Part shown: positions 1-5,201 of the stretch, piece after piece
Layout: every line of letters starts with the position of its first letter
Numbering within the stretch: the first letter of the stretch is position 1
Source of the DNA: Candidatus Brevefilum sp.
GTDB lineage: Bacteria; Chloroflexota; Anaerolineae; Anaerolineales; Anaerolineaceae
Direction of reading: 5' to 3'
Length of the DNA stretch: 5,201 nucleotides
Assembly: GCA_007135845.1 (NCBI GenBank)
Contig: SLIC01000108.1
Location: forward strand, 1 to 5,201
Notes under the pieces: generated by a model
What the model was told of the DNA's origin: nothing
Seen by the model: the letters and a program-made list of their open reading frames with translations, nothing else
The model's database searches: none
Position numbers and translations under genes: made by a program

Positions 1-142
1 ATTAACACAGGCTGTGTATGTCTTTAAGGACTCTGGGACACTTTACCTGGTTGGGTTCAATGCTGACCGCCAGGAAGTATATGGGCAGCTTTCAGTATAC
101 GACACAATCGTCGCTTCGCTATCTTTTGAAGATTTGAATTAA
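1..142 (+). CDS. C-terminal end of an unidentified protein (5' truncated)
   Basis: The reading frame entering from the left edge (first full codon at base 2) stays open for 46 codons and ends at TAA 140-142. The visible tail contains VYVFKDSGTLYLVGFNADRQ and ends SLSFEDLN. It has alternating hydrophobic and polar residues, as in closing beta strands followed by a short helix, then a characteristic 'IVASLSFE' ending. That ending resembles the last strand and helix of small secreted or lipoprotein alpha-beta domains (PsbP-like folds often end this way), but the fragment is too short to assign a family. No membrane segment is visible. The next gene starts one base after the stop, so the two are probably co-transcribed. 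The coding call rests on the uninterrupted frame, protein-like composition and tight junction; the function is unknown. Confidence 0.7.
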   Translation, partial: LTQAVYVFKDSGTLYLVGFNADRQEVYGQLSVYDTIVASLSFEDLN

Positions 143-143
143 T

Positions 144-926
144 GTGAAAAAATCAATGGAATATAGAAATCCAACAGTGGTTGCCATCATCCAGGCGCGT
201 ATGGGCTCGAGCCGTTTGCCTGGAAAGGTACTAAAAGATATTGTTGGGATGCCAATGTTAATGCGTGAGGTCGTGCGCGTTCGTCGGGCTCAAACCATTG
301 GACAAGTGGTCGTAGCGACAACAACTGAGCCAGGTGATGACCCGGTTGCCGATATGTGTCGTTCAAATGGTATTCCTGTTTATCGCGGCGACCCAATGGA
401 TGTGCTTGATCGTTATTACCAGGTTGCGAGGTTGTTCGGAGCTGCAACCATTGTTCGTCTGACCGGCGACTGCCCACTCATTGATCCCTATGAAATTGAT
501 CGGACAGTAAAAGCGTTTTTTGATTCAGGCGTTGATTTTGCAGCCAACCGACTGCCACCTCCCTGGAAACGAACTACACCAATTGGCATGGATACAGAAG
601 TGGTGTCTTTCGAAAACCTGGCGCGCGCCTGGCGAGAGGCTCAATCCGGGTATGCCCGAGAGCATGTGATGCCCTATTTCTATGAAAAGGAGGGGCGTTT
701 TACTGTAATGCTGGTTGACCATGAGCCTGATCTGAGCCGATATCGATTGACAGTTGACACACCACAGGATCTATCCTTGATTCGTTTGATATACAAGCAT
801 TTTGATGGCATCAATGATTTTTCCCTGGAGGATGTGATCACTGTATTGAACGAATTCCCGGAATGGTTGGCTCTTAATGCCGGTGTGGTTCATAAGAGTT
901 ACCAGGATACCGACGACAGGTATTGA
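144..926 (+). CDS. spsF: SpsF-family cytidylyltransferase (nucleotide-sugar activating enzyme)
   Basis: The 260-residue protein fits the SpsF-type nucleotidyltransferases (CMP-KDO/CMP-NeuAc synthetase superfamily, CTP_transf_3), which are usually about 240-250 residues. The N-terminal nucleotide-binding signature QARMGSSRLPGKVL lies at residues 17-30. The LTGDCPLID motif at 106-114 carries the presumed metal-binding Asp109. Further family blocks are MDTEVVS (149-155), REHVMPYF (172-179) and RLTVDTPQDL (201-210). Known members are linked to spore-coat, flagellar or surface polysaccharide synthesis and are expected to join CMP to a sugar acid in the cytoplasm; the substrate here cannot be read from sequence. 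The start is GTG at 144; ATG at 156 (residue 5) is an alternative, and neither has a strong Shine-Dalgarno sequence. The GTG lies one base after the upstream stop, suggesting translational coupling. No NeuB-type synthase is adjacent in this window. The symbol reflects family, not proven orthology. Confidence 0.9.
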   Translation: MKKSMEYRNPTVVAIIQARMGSSRLPGKVLKDIVGMPMLMREVVRVRRAQTIGQVVVATTTEPGDDPVADMCRSNGIPVYRGDPMDVLDRYYQVARLFGAATIVRLTGDCPLIDPYEIDRTVKAFFDSGVDFAANRLPPPWKRTTPIGMDTEVVSFENLARAWREAQSGYAREHVMPYFYEKEGRFTVMLVDHEPDLSRYRLTVDTPQDLSLIRLIYKHFDGINDFSLEDVITVLNEFPEWLALNAGVVHKSYQDTDDRY

Positions 927-1107
927 GCTTTCGAAGTCCAATGATGGTTTTCTAATTGTGAATAGACGATGTTCCCACCATCGGGATAGTCAGATTTGAT
1001 TTTCTTGCTGATACATAAGCTGTTAGCTGAAATTATTAGGAATGTAGGTCAGACACATTGCTAACCAGATCGGGGACGACCTGGCGATTTTTGATGGATG
1101 GGTGAGG

Positions 1108-1136
1108 AAGTTCGAGGCCTCTTCGAGTGATATAAT
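1108..1136 (+). promoter_or_regulatory. Candidate promoter for the methyltransferase-glycosyltransferase cluster
   Basis: A perfect sigma70-type -10 box, TATAAT, lies at 1131-1136, 29 bases before the methyltransferase ATG, so the leader would be only about 20-25 bases. No good -35 box is found at 17 +/- 1 bp. Instead, TTCGAG occurs at 1111-1116 and again at 1122-1127, an 11-bp (about one helical turn) direct repeat abutting the -10 box; it could be an activator or repressor site. An 8-bp palindrome GAGGCCTC (1114-1121) overlaps the first copy. The rest of the 927-1165 gap holds no credible gene. It has only weak stems, such as CGATG 967-971 with CATCG 979-983, without a T-tract. Confidence 0.4.
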
Positions 1137-1165
1137 TACGCCAAATAATATATAAAGAGCAGCAA

Positions 1166-2068
1166 ATGAACTGTATTTTATGCGGATCAGGACAACAAGA
1201 AGAATTCGCCAAAGTGGAATCCTTTGGTTATCCACTGGTGTATTTCCAGTGTGAAAACTGTGGACTGATTTTTCAGTCCACTGATGGCAGTCGAGCAGCA
1301 GATGAAGCCTTTTACACAGAAACCTATCGCAAAATATACCAGGCCAATGCTGAACCAACGGAAAAAGATCTTTGGGTTCAGGAAAAACGTGCCTTGTCCC
1401 TAGCAGGTTTGTTACAAACGCTCAAGATTCAACCGCGAGAAAGAATCCTGGATATAGGTGCTTCTTCTGGTTTGCTGTTGGAAACATTTCAAACCGCATT
1501 TATGACCGAAGGGAGGCATCAAACGCCGCAGAGAGGAGAAGCCATCGGTGTGGAACCCGGAGATGCTTATCGTTCATTTGCTGAGCAGCGTGGATTGAAA
1601 ATGTATGCATCTTTGGAACAATTGGTGGATAATAGCCCACAGAAATTTGATCTGATTAGCATGATCCATGTATTGGAGCACCTTGCAGACCCCGTTGGGA
1701 CATTAGAACTTATCCGTAAAGAATTGTTACAGGATGATGGTATCTTATTACTTGAGGTTCCGAATTTTTATGCTCATGAAAGTTATGAGCTGGCACACCT
1801 GGCCTGCTACACTCCTAATACTTTACAGCTGGCTTTACGCCAGGCTGGTTATCATGTCTTCTTTTTCCACCGACACGGTTTCCCTCGTTCGTCTTTGTTG
1901 AACCTGTATTTGACGTTGTGTGCACAAGCCTTACCGGATGATGCGCCCCTGCCTCCGATTAAGCGCGATCGTTTGGTACGTTTTAAACGAAAAGCCGGTC
2001 TCCTTTATCGAAGAAGTGTGGAGAAACTTTTTCCCCGCCAAGCGTGGCTTCCACTAACTGACACATAA
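1166..2068 (+). CDS. Class I SAM-dependent methyltransferase with N-terminal zinc knuckle
   Basis: The 300-residue protein opens with Cys3-x2-Cys6 and Cys29-x2-Cys32, a four-cysteine zinc-ribbon module seen before methyltransferase domains that act on sugars and related small molecules. The Rossmann methyltransferase core follows: SAM-binding motif I ILDIGASSG at 94-102, acidic loop GVEPG at 128-132 (Glu130 likely contacts the SAM ribose), and FDLISMIHVLEHLADP at 161-176, typical of the Methyltransf_23 group. About 26 residues separate motif I from motif II, longer than usual, with a polar insertion around 111-126. Classical sugar C-methyltransferases with the same zinc module run to about 400 residues and carry an extra C-terminal domain, which is missing here. 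The tail (265-292) is rich in Arg and Lys. The likely role is methylation of a sugar or glycan end in the cytoplasm. ATG 1166 has a weak AAAGAG ribosome-binding site at 1154-1159 and places the first Cys pair right at the N-terminus. It is first in a three-gene cluster. Confidence 0.88.
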   Translation: MNCILCGSGQQEEFAKVESFGYPLVYFQCENCGLIFQSTDGSRAADEAFYTETYRKIYQANAEPTEKDLWVQEKRALSLAGLLQTLKIQPRERILDIGASSGLLLETFQTAFMTEGRHQTPQRGEAIGVEPGDAYRSFAEQRGLKMYASLEQLVDNSPQKFDLISMIHVLEHLADPVGTLELIRKELLQDDGILLLEVPNFYAHESYELAHLACYTPNTLQLALRQAGYHVFFFHRHGFPRSSLLNLYLTLCAQALPDDAPLPPIKRDRLVRFKRKAGLLYRRSVEKLFPRQAWLPLTDT

Positions 2069-2084
2069 AATAGATGATCTAATC

Positions 2085-3032
2085 ATGCTATTATTGACTT
2101 TATTTACTGCACCAAAGCCCTTTACGGATCCCCATATCAGAGTCATTCAACGGAATATGCTGCGAAACTGGTTGGCACTGGGCGAAGAGGTTGAAGTTGT
2201 GGCGATCGGTGATGATCCTGGAATTGCTGAGAACTGCCAGGAGTTTGGTATTCGACACTTACCGTCAGTACGCTGTAACGAAAAAGGCACACCACTGATC
2301 AGCTCGATTTTTGAGCTTGCACGTGGGGTAAATGAGTCGCCATTTTTAGCTTATGCCAATGCGGATATCCTGTTTCATCCAGAATTGCTGCCCACAATAA
2401 AGGCGCTAGAACAGGAAAAGAAACAATTCCTGGCTGTTGGACAACGCTGGGATCTGGATATCGAAGAGGCTCTGGTTTTTTCTGAGGGATGGGATGAACA
2501 GTTGCGTGAACGAACAATAACTGAAGGGACACTCCACCCGCAAACCGGCAGCGATTATTTTATTTTCCCTCGATCTTGCTTTCGACAGATACCCGAATTT
2601 GCTGTTGGCCGTGCCGGTTGGGATAACTGGATGATTTTCTGGGCACGCAGGCAAGGTTGGCCTGTCATTGATTTGAGTAAGTCCTTATTAGTTGTCCACC
2701 AGAATCATGATTACAGCCATCTGCCAGGCGGTGCCAGGCATTACCGTTTACCGGAAACGAGCAGCAATATTCAAATAGCTGGCGGTCGCCGGACGATTTT
2801 CACCTTAAAAGATGCAACCCATGATTTGGAGGATAGAAAGCTTAAACAAAAACGATTGACCTGGGAATCCTTTTGGCGTGAGGTGGAAATTTTCCCTTTA
2901 ATACGGCTGCGTTCACGACTATTAGGTTGGCTATCGTTTGCTATGTTTCACCCAGTTAATGCATACAAAGAGGCGCGGGTTTGGCTGGCGTCAATGCTTA
3001 AGAAACGTTCGGTTAATAAAGGAAAGAATTGA
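2085..3032 (+). CDS. Putative GT-A-fold glycosyltransferase
   Basis: The 315-residue protein is soluble, with no signal peptide. It starts with a hydrophobic strand LLLTLFTAPKPF and has a nucleotide-sugar-transferase layout: strand VEVVAIGDDP (36-45), a helix, then FLAYANADILF at 87-97, where NAD (92-94) takes the place of the metal-binding DxD of GT-A enzymes. Later conserved-looking blocks are GSDYFIFPR (155-163), AGWDNWMIF (177-185), which resembles acceptor-side aromatic/acid loops, and VVHQNHDYSH (203-212), a His-rich segment that could complete metal binding. The tail from about 271 is basic and amphipathic, with RLRSRLLGWL and KEARVWLASMLKKR. The gene lies 16 bp after the methyltransferase and 9 bp before a clear GT2 gene, which supports a role in the same glycan pathway. 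ATG 2085 has no good Shine-Dalgarno sequence, so coupling to the preceding gene is likely. Donor and acceptor are unknown, and the enzyme class is inferred from fold-like motifs and context. Confidence 0.72.
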   Translation: MLLLTLFTAPKPFTDPHIRVIQRNMLRNWLALGEEVEVVAIGDDPGIAENCQEFGIRHLPSVRCNEKGTPLISSIFELARGVNESPFLAYANADILFHPELLPTIKALEQEKKQFLAVGQRWDLDIEEALVFSEGWDEQLRERTITEGTLHPQTGSDYFIFPRSCFRQIPEFAVGRAGWDNWMIFWARRQGWPVIDLSKSLLVVHQNHDYSHLPGGARHYRLPETSSNIQIAGGRRTIFTLKDATHDLEDRKLKQKRLTWESFWREVEIFPLIRLRSRLLGWLSFAMFHPVNAYKEARVWLASMLKKRSVNKGKN

Positions 3033-3041
3033 GAGCAAACC

Positions 3042-4058
3042 ATGCCACGGATTGGATATAATCCCTCCCGGGGAAAAACGTTGGATCATCAACCTGCCAG
3101 GACGACAGTGGCGGTGCTGGTCTACGCGCCGCATGAAACGGGTTACTTCCAAAACAGGCTGGATGTCACCAAAGCGACGATTGAAAGTATCCTGGCAAAC
3201 ACCAAAGAACCCTTTGATTTGCTGGTATTCGATAATGGCTCCTGCTCTAAAATGGTGGCTTACTTACAATTGCTAAATGATCGTGGTTCAATTGATTATT
3301 TATTGCTCTCAAAACACAATATTGGTAAGTTGACTGCTTTAAGCATCATTTTTAACACTGCACCTGGAGAGATCGTTGCTTATACGGATGATGATGTCTT
3401 TCATCTTCCCGGATGGTTGTCCGCTCACCTGGAGATCATTGACACTTATCCAAAAGTGGGAGCGGTGACTGGTTTTTATATTCGGCAGCGGGTGGGTTTG
3501 AGTTCTGATAACACGGTTGCATTTGCGAAAGTCCTGACCGACGATGAACCTGCTGGAGGTAGCGTTCAGCAGGGGTTATTGATGCCCAGAAAATGGGAGG
3601 AAGAATACCTGGTTAACACCGGTCGCACCTGGGATCAATACCGGGCTGAGACAGAAGGCATGGAAGATATCATTGTGAACTATCAAGGCGTAGAGGCCTG
3701 GGTCTCGGCTCACCATTTCCAAATGGTATGTCCAAAGGTGGTTGTTAAGGAAGTTCTTGAGGAGATGCTGCCAGAGGGTTGGAGCGATCACGCTATGGGG
3801 CGCATGGTGGAGCTGGATGATCGCATGGATGGAAAAGGTTATCTCCGCCTAACCACCAGGCACCAAACGATGGTGTTATTGGGTAATGCGATTTCTGAGG
3901 ATGTGGTAGATTTGGTGAGAGAAGCGGGCATTACGGTGCAAGCTGCGGCAGCTTCCAAAGCACCACGTGGTTTAATCCAGCGTTTGTTGAGGATCCGCCT
4001 GATCCGCTATCCTTTGCAGGCTGTGGTTAATTGGCTGTACCGGTTATTGAATGAATAG
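3042..4058 (+). CDS. GT2-type glycosyltransferase
   Basis: The 338-residue protein carries the GT2 hallmarks in order. VAVLVYAP (23-30) is the first strand, followed by a helix with TIESILANT (46-54). FDLLVFDNGS (58-67) is the nucleotide-binding strand with the conserved D-N-G/S turn, NIGK (93-96) is the variant of the usual N-x-G loop, and YTDDDVFHLPGWL (114-126) is the DxD metal/donor site with the typical 'P-G-W' follow-on. Such enzymes transfer a sugar from a nucleotide donor to a lipid-linked or protein-linked glycan at the cytoplasmic face. Residues 1-20 form a basic, polar extension before the fold. The last 30 residues (about 309-338) form a basic amphipathic tail with RLLRIRLIR and WLYRLL, probably for peripheral membrane binding; no true transmembrane segment is seen. 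ATG 3042 follows GAGAG at 3031-3035, which overlaps the stop of the previous gene, so translation is probably coupled. Substrates cannot be deduced. Confidence 0.9.
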   Translation: MPRIGYNPSRGKTLDHQPARTTVAVLVYAPHETGYFQNRLDVTKATIESILANTKEPFDLLVFDNGSCSKMVAYLQLLNDRGSIDYLLLSKHNIGKLTALSIIFNTAPGEIVAYTDDDVFHLPGWLSAHLEIIDTYPKVGAVTGFYIRQRVGLSSDNTVAFAKVLTDDEPAGGSVQQGLLMPRKWEEEYLVNTGRTWDQYRAETEGMEDIIVNYQGVEAWVSAHHFQMVCPKVVVKEVLEEMLPEGWSDHAMGRMVELDDRMDGKGYLRLTTRHQTMVLLGNAISEDVVDLVREAGITVQAAAASKAPRGLIQRLLRIRLIRYPLQAVVNWLYRLLNE

Positions 4059-4059
4059 T

Positions 4060-4115
4060 TAGGAAGTAGGAAGTAGGTAATAGGTAGTAGGAAGTAGGTA
4101 ATAGGTAATAGGTAG
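4060..4115 (+). repeat. Tandem heptamer array, eight TAGGWAR units
   Basis: Eight exact 7-bp units run without gaps from 4060: TAGGAAG, TAGGAAG, TAGGTAA, TAGGTAG, TAGGAAG, TAGGTAA, TAGGTAA, TAGGTAG. The TAGG core never varies; the fifth base is A or T, the sixth is always A and the last is A or G. The array begins two bases after the stop codon of the GT2 gene. The unit length is not a multiple of three and the array is not part of a visible gene. It resembles the short tandemly repeated heptanucleotides known from intergenic regions of some cyanobacteria and other bacteria, but the family is not identified here. Confidence 0.93.
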
Positions 4116-4206
4116 CAGTATTAGCTGAGCACAATTCATCAGTTTCCTAATCCGCTGATACCTATACCTAATCACCTAATTCCTAATTCCTAATTCCTAA
4201 TATCTA
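4060..4206. other. Possible long fold-back (cruciform or RNA hairpin) formed by the two arrays
   Basis: The left TAGG cores at 4067-4109 can be matched one to one, in order, with the right CCTA cores at 4196-4146, giving seven blocks of four pairs plus extra A-T pairs between blocks. In the 27-bp spacer, AGCTGA (4123-4128) can pair with TCAGTT (4139-4144, one G-T) around a 10-base loop, which would nucleate the structure. No T-tract follows the right arm, so it is not a typical intrinsic terminator. As RNA it would lie between the GT2 gene and the oxidoreductase gene and could slow transcription or protect an upstream mRNA end. The structure is inferred from base matching, not calculated energetics. 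Confidence 0.45.
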
Positions 4207-4213
4207 AAACCTG
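4143..4213 (-). repeat. Inverted, degenerate heptamer array (CCTA units)
   Basis: This stretch carries the complement of the left array. CCTA occurs at 4146, 4161, 4167, 4175, 4182, 4189 and 4196, followed by decayed copies TCTA (4203) and CCTG (4210). Three units in the middle are identical ATTCCTA (4179-4199), that is TAGGAAT on the other strand. Spacing is 7 bp at the right end but irregular (15, 6, 8, 7 bp) at the left, where TCCGCTG interrupts it. Compared with the left array, the last base of the unit differs (T instead of A/G), so the arms are related but not exact mirror copies. Confidence 0.85.
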
Positions 4214-4224
4214 AACTCCTGGTC

Positions 4225-4228
4225 AGGA
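4225..4228 (+). promoter_or_regulatory. Shine-Dalgarno site for the oxidoreductase gene
   Basis: AGGA at 4225-4228 sits nine bases before ATG 4238 and fixes that start. The preceding TCCT (4217-4220) could pair with it through a four-base loop (GGTC), forming a small hairpin that might partly hide the site; the stem is only four or five pairs, so any regulatory effect is speculative. Confidence 0.6.
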
Positions 4229-4237
4229 TGAGTAAAA

Positions 4238-5201
4238 ATGAAGTGGTTAATTGTGGGTTTGGGATCGATTGGTCGACGGCATCTCAGAAATCTCGAAGCA
4301 ATGGGTCAGGAAGATATCCTGCTATATCGAACCCATCAAAGCACCTTGCCTGATGATGAACTGGCACGCTACCCCATTGAAACCGATCTTGACCAGGCTA
4401 TTTCTAATAAACCAGATGCGGTGATCATTGCCAATCCTACGGCTTTGCACCTAGATGTCGCTATTCCTGCGGCAAAGGCAGGGTGCCACCTGTTGATTGA
4501 GAAACCTGTCGCAGCCAAATTCGATGAAAATGTGTTTGTGCTGCAAAGGGCGGTTGAAAAAGCTGGGGTGAAAACTTTGGTTGGTTTTCAATTTCGGTTT
4601 CATCCAGTATTGATGAAAGTTAAGGCGTTGTTAGATGCGGGGTCGATTGGGAGACCGCTGACTTTTCGCGCCCATTGGGGAGAATACCTGCCAAACTGGC
4701 ATCCCTGGGAGGATTATCGCTTTGGTTACGCCGCCCAAAAGGCCTTGGGTGGGGGCGTGGTTAATACCCTCAGCCATCCGTTGGATTATGTGCGCTGGTT
4801 GTTTGGCGACGTTCAATCACTTTTCGCGTTCACTGACCAGGTGTCTGACCTGGTGTTAGATGTTGAAGATGTGGCAGAAATCACATTAAAATTTGATAGC
4901 GGAGTTGTGGGTTCGGTTCATTTAGATTACTTGCAGCAGCCGCCCGCACATTGGTTGGAAATCAATGGTTCGGAGGGCTCTCTTCGCTGGGATAACGGCA
5001 CTGGTATTGCGAAGGTCTTTTATGTTGATGGCAGTCACTGGGATAGCGTTGAACCCCCAACCGGGTTTGAGCGAAATGACTTATTTCTGGCTGAATTGGA
5101 ACATTTCCAAGCAATCATTATAGAAAATGCTCCATCCCGTTGCAGTCTGGCTGACGGTATTCAATCCCTGGCCCTGACAACAGCTGTGCATGAATCGGCC
5201 G
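4238..5201 (+). CDS. Gfo/Idh/MocA-family NAD(P)-dependent oxidoreductase (3' truncated)
   Basis: The frame from ATG 4238 is open for 321 codons and leaves the right edge without a stop. Residues 4-18 show the Rossmann dinucleotide-binding start LIVGLGSIGRRHLRN with the GxGxxG glycines at 7, 9 and 12. AVIIANPTALH (61-71) is the second half of the nucleotide fold. EKP at 88-90 is the family hallmark, with catalytic-site Lys89. The C-terminal alpha/beta domain has LGGGVVNTLSHPLDYVRWL (170-188), where His180 and Asp183 match the usual substrate-binding and catalytic positions. These cytoplasmic enzymes oxidise or reduce a hydroxyl/keto group on sugars, sugar nucleotides or inositols. Family members are commonly 320-380 residues, so little is missing. 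In this locus the likely job is making a modified sugar for surface glycan; related enzymes often sit beside SpsF-type cytidylyltransferases. The exact substrate is unknown. It is separated from the upstream genes by the heptamer-array gap. Confidence 0.93.
   Translation, partial: MKWLIVGLGSIGRRHLRNLEAMGQEDILLYRTHQSTLPDDELARYPIETDLDQAISNKPDAVIIANPTALHLDVAIPAAKAGCHLLIEKPVAAKFDENVFVLQRAVEKAGVKTLVGFQFRFHPVLMKVKALLDAGSIGRPLTFRAHWGEYLPNWHPWEDYRFGYAAQKALGGGVVNTLSHPLDYVRWLFGDVQSLFAFTDQVSDLVLDVEDVAEITLKFDSGVVGSVHLDYLQQPPAHWLEINGSEGSLRWDNGTGIAKVFYVDGSHWDSVEPPTGFERNDLFLAELEHFQAIIIENAPSRCSLADGIQSLALTTAVHESA

Noticed and set aside
187..722. Two antisense open frames under the cytidylyltransferase gene
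   Set aside because: Both are shadows of a gene with clear family motifs and have no protein-like features of their own.
943..1000. Intrinsic terminator after the cytidylyltransferase
   Set aside because: Stems such as GATGGT 943-948 with ACCATC 977-982 and CGATG 967-971 with CATCG 979-983 are short and not followed by a T-run.
1023..1358. Antisense open frame of 111 codons across the methyltransferase start
   Set aside because: It overlaps a strongly supported gene, shows no recognisable motif, and its Cys/His/Trp-rich composition looks like reverse-strand noise.
2938..3276. Plus-strand open frame overlapping the end of one glycosyltransferase and the start of the next
   Set aside because: It is out of frame with both supported genes and has Trp/Arg/Lys-rich, shadow-like composition.
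4062..4112. G-quadruplex from regularly spaced GG pairs
   Set aside because: Only two-guanine runs with five-base loops are present; such two-layer structures are weak and occur by chance.
4198..4203. TAATAT as a -10 box for the oxidoreductase gene
   Set aside because: It matches only four of six consensus positions, falls inside the decayed heptamer array and has no plausible -35 partner.
4060..4213. CRISPR-like array
   Set aside because: The units are 7 bp, contiguous and without unique spacers of constant length, so this is a tandem repeat, not a CRISPR array.
4631..4816. Antisense open frame inside the oxidoreductase gene
   Set aside because: It lies fully within a gene carrying clear Gfo/Idh/MocA motifs and has no ribosome-binding site or domain signature.

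Overview
The window reads as part of a bacterial chromosome carrying a cell-surface polysaccharide or glycan-decoration locus. All recognisable genes lie on the + strand, are closely packed, and have moderate GC content by eye. The protein styles (an SpsF-type cytidylyltransferase, a zinc-ribbon SAM methyltransferase, two GT-A-like glycosyltransferases and a Gfo/Idh/MocA oxidoreductase) are common in environmental, free-living bacteria. A Chloroflexota (Anaerolineae-like) host is my impression only; nothing in the window proves it.

Layout: positions 1-142 hold the last 46 codons of an upstream gene of unknown function. One base later, at 144-926, comes an SpsF-family nucleotidyltransferase that probably activates a sugar acid or similar sugar with CTP. 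A 239-bp gap (927-1165) has no convincing gene. It ends in a perfect TATAAT box with two copies of TTCGAG just upstream, a plausible promoter for the next three genes. Those genes form a tight cluster with gaps of 16 and 9 bp: a methyltransferase with an N-terminal four-cysteine zinc knuckle (1166-2068), a GT-A-like glycosyltransferase candidate (2085-3032) and a GT2 glycosyltransferase (3042-4058).

The 179-bp gap at 4059-4237 is the most unusual part. It contains eight tandem copies of a 7-bp unit, TAGGWAR. After a 27-bp spacer comes an oppositely oriented, more degenerate array of CCTA-bearing units. The two arrays face each other and could fold back into a long imperfect hairpin. After it, behind a good Shine-Dalgarno sequence, an NAD(P)-dependent Gfo/Idh/MocA sugar dehydrogenase starts at 4238 and runs off the right edge.

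Working together (inference): the cytidylyltransferase and the dehydrogenase would make or activate an unusual sugar, the two glycosyltransferases would add sugars to a growing glycan at the inner face of the membrane, and the methyltransferase would modify a sugar or cap the chain. No transporter, polymerase, NeuB-type synthase, RNA gene, insertion sequence, CRISPR array or defence gene is visible. I do not see a clear case for a wholly new system; the mirrored heptamer arrays are the best lead.
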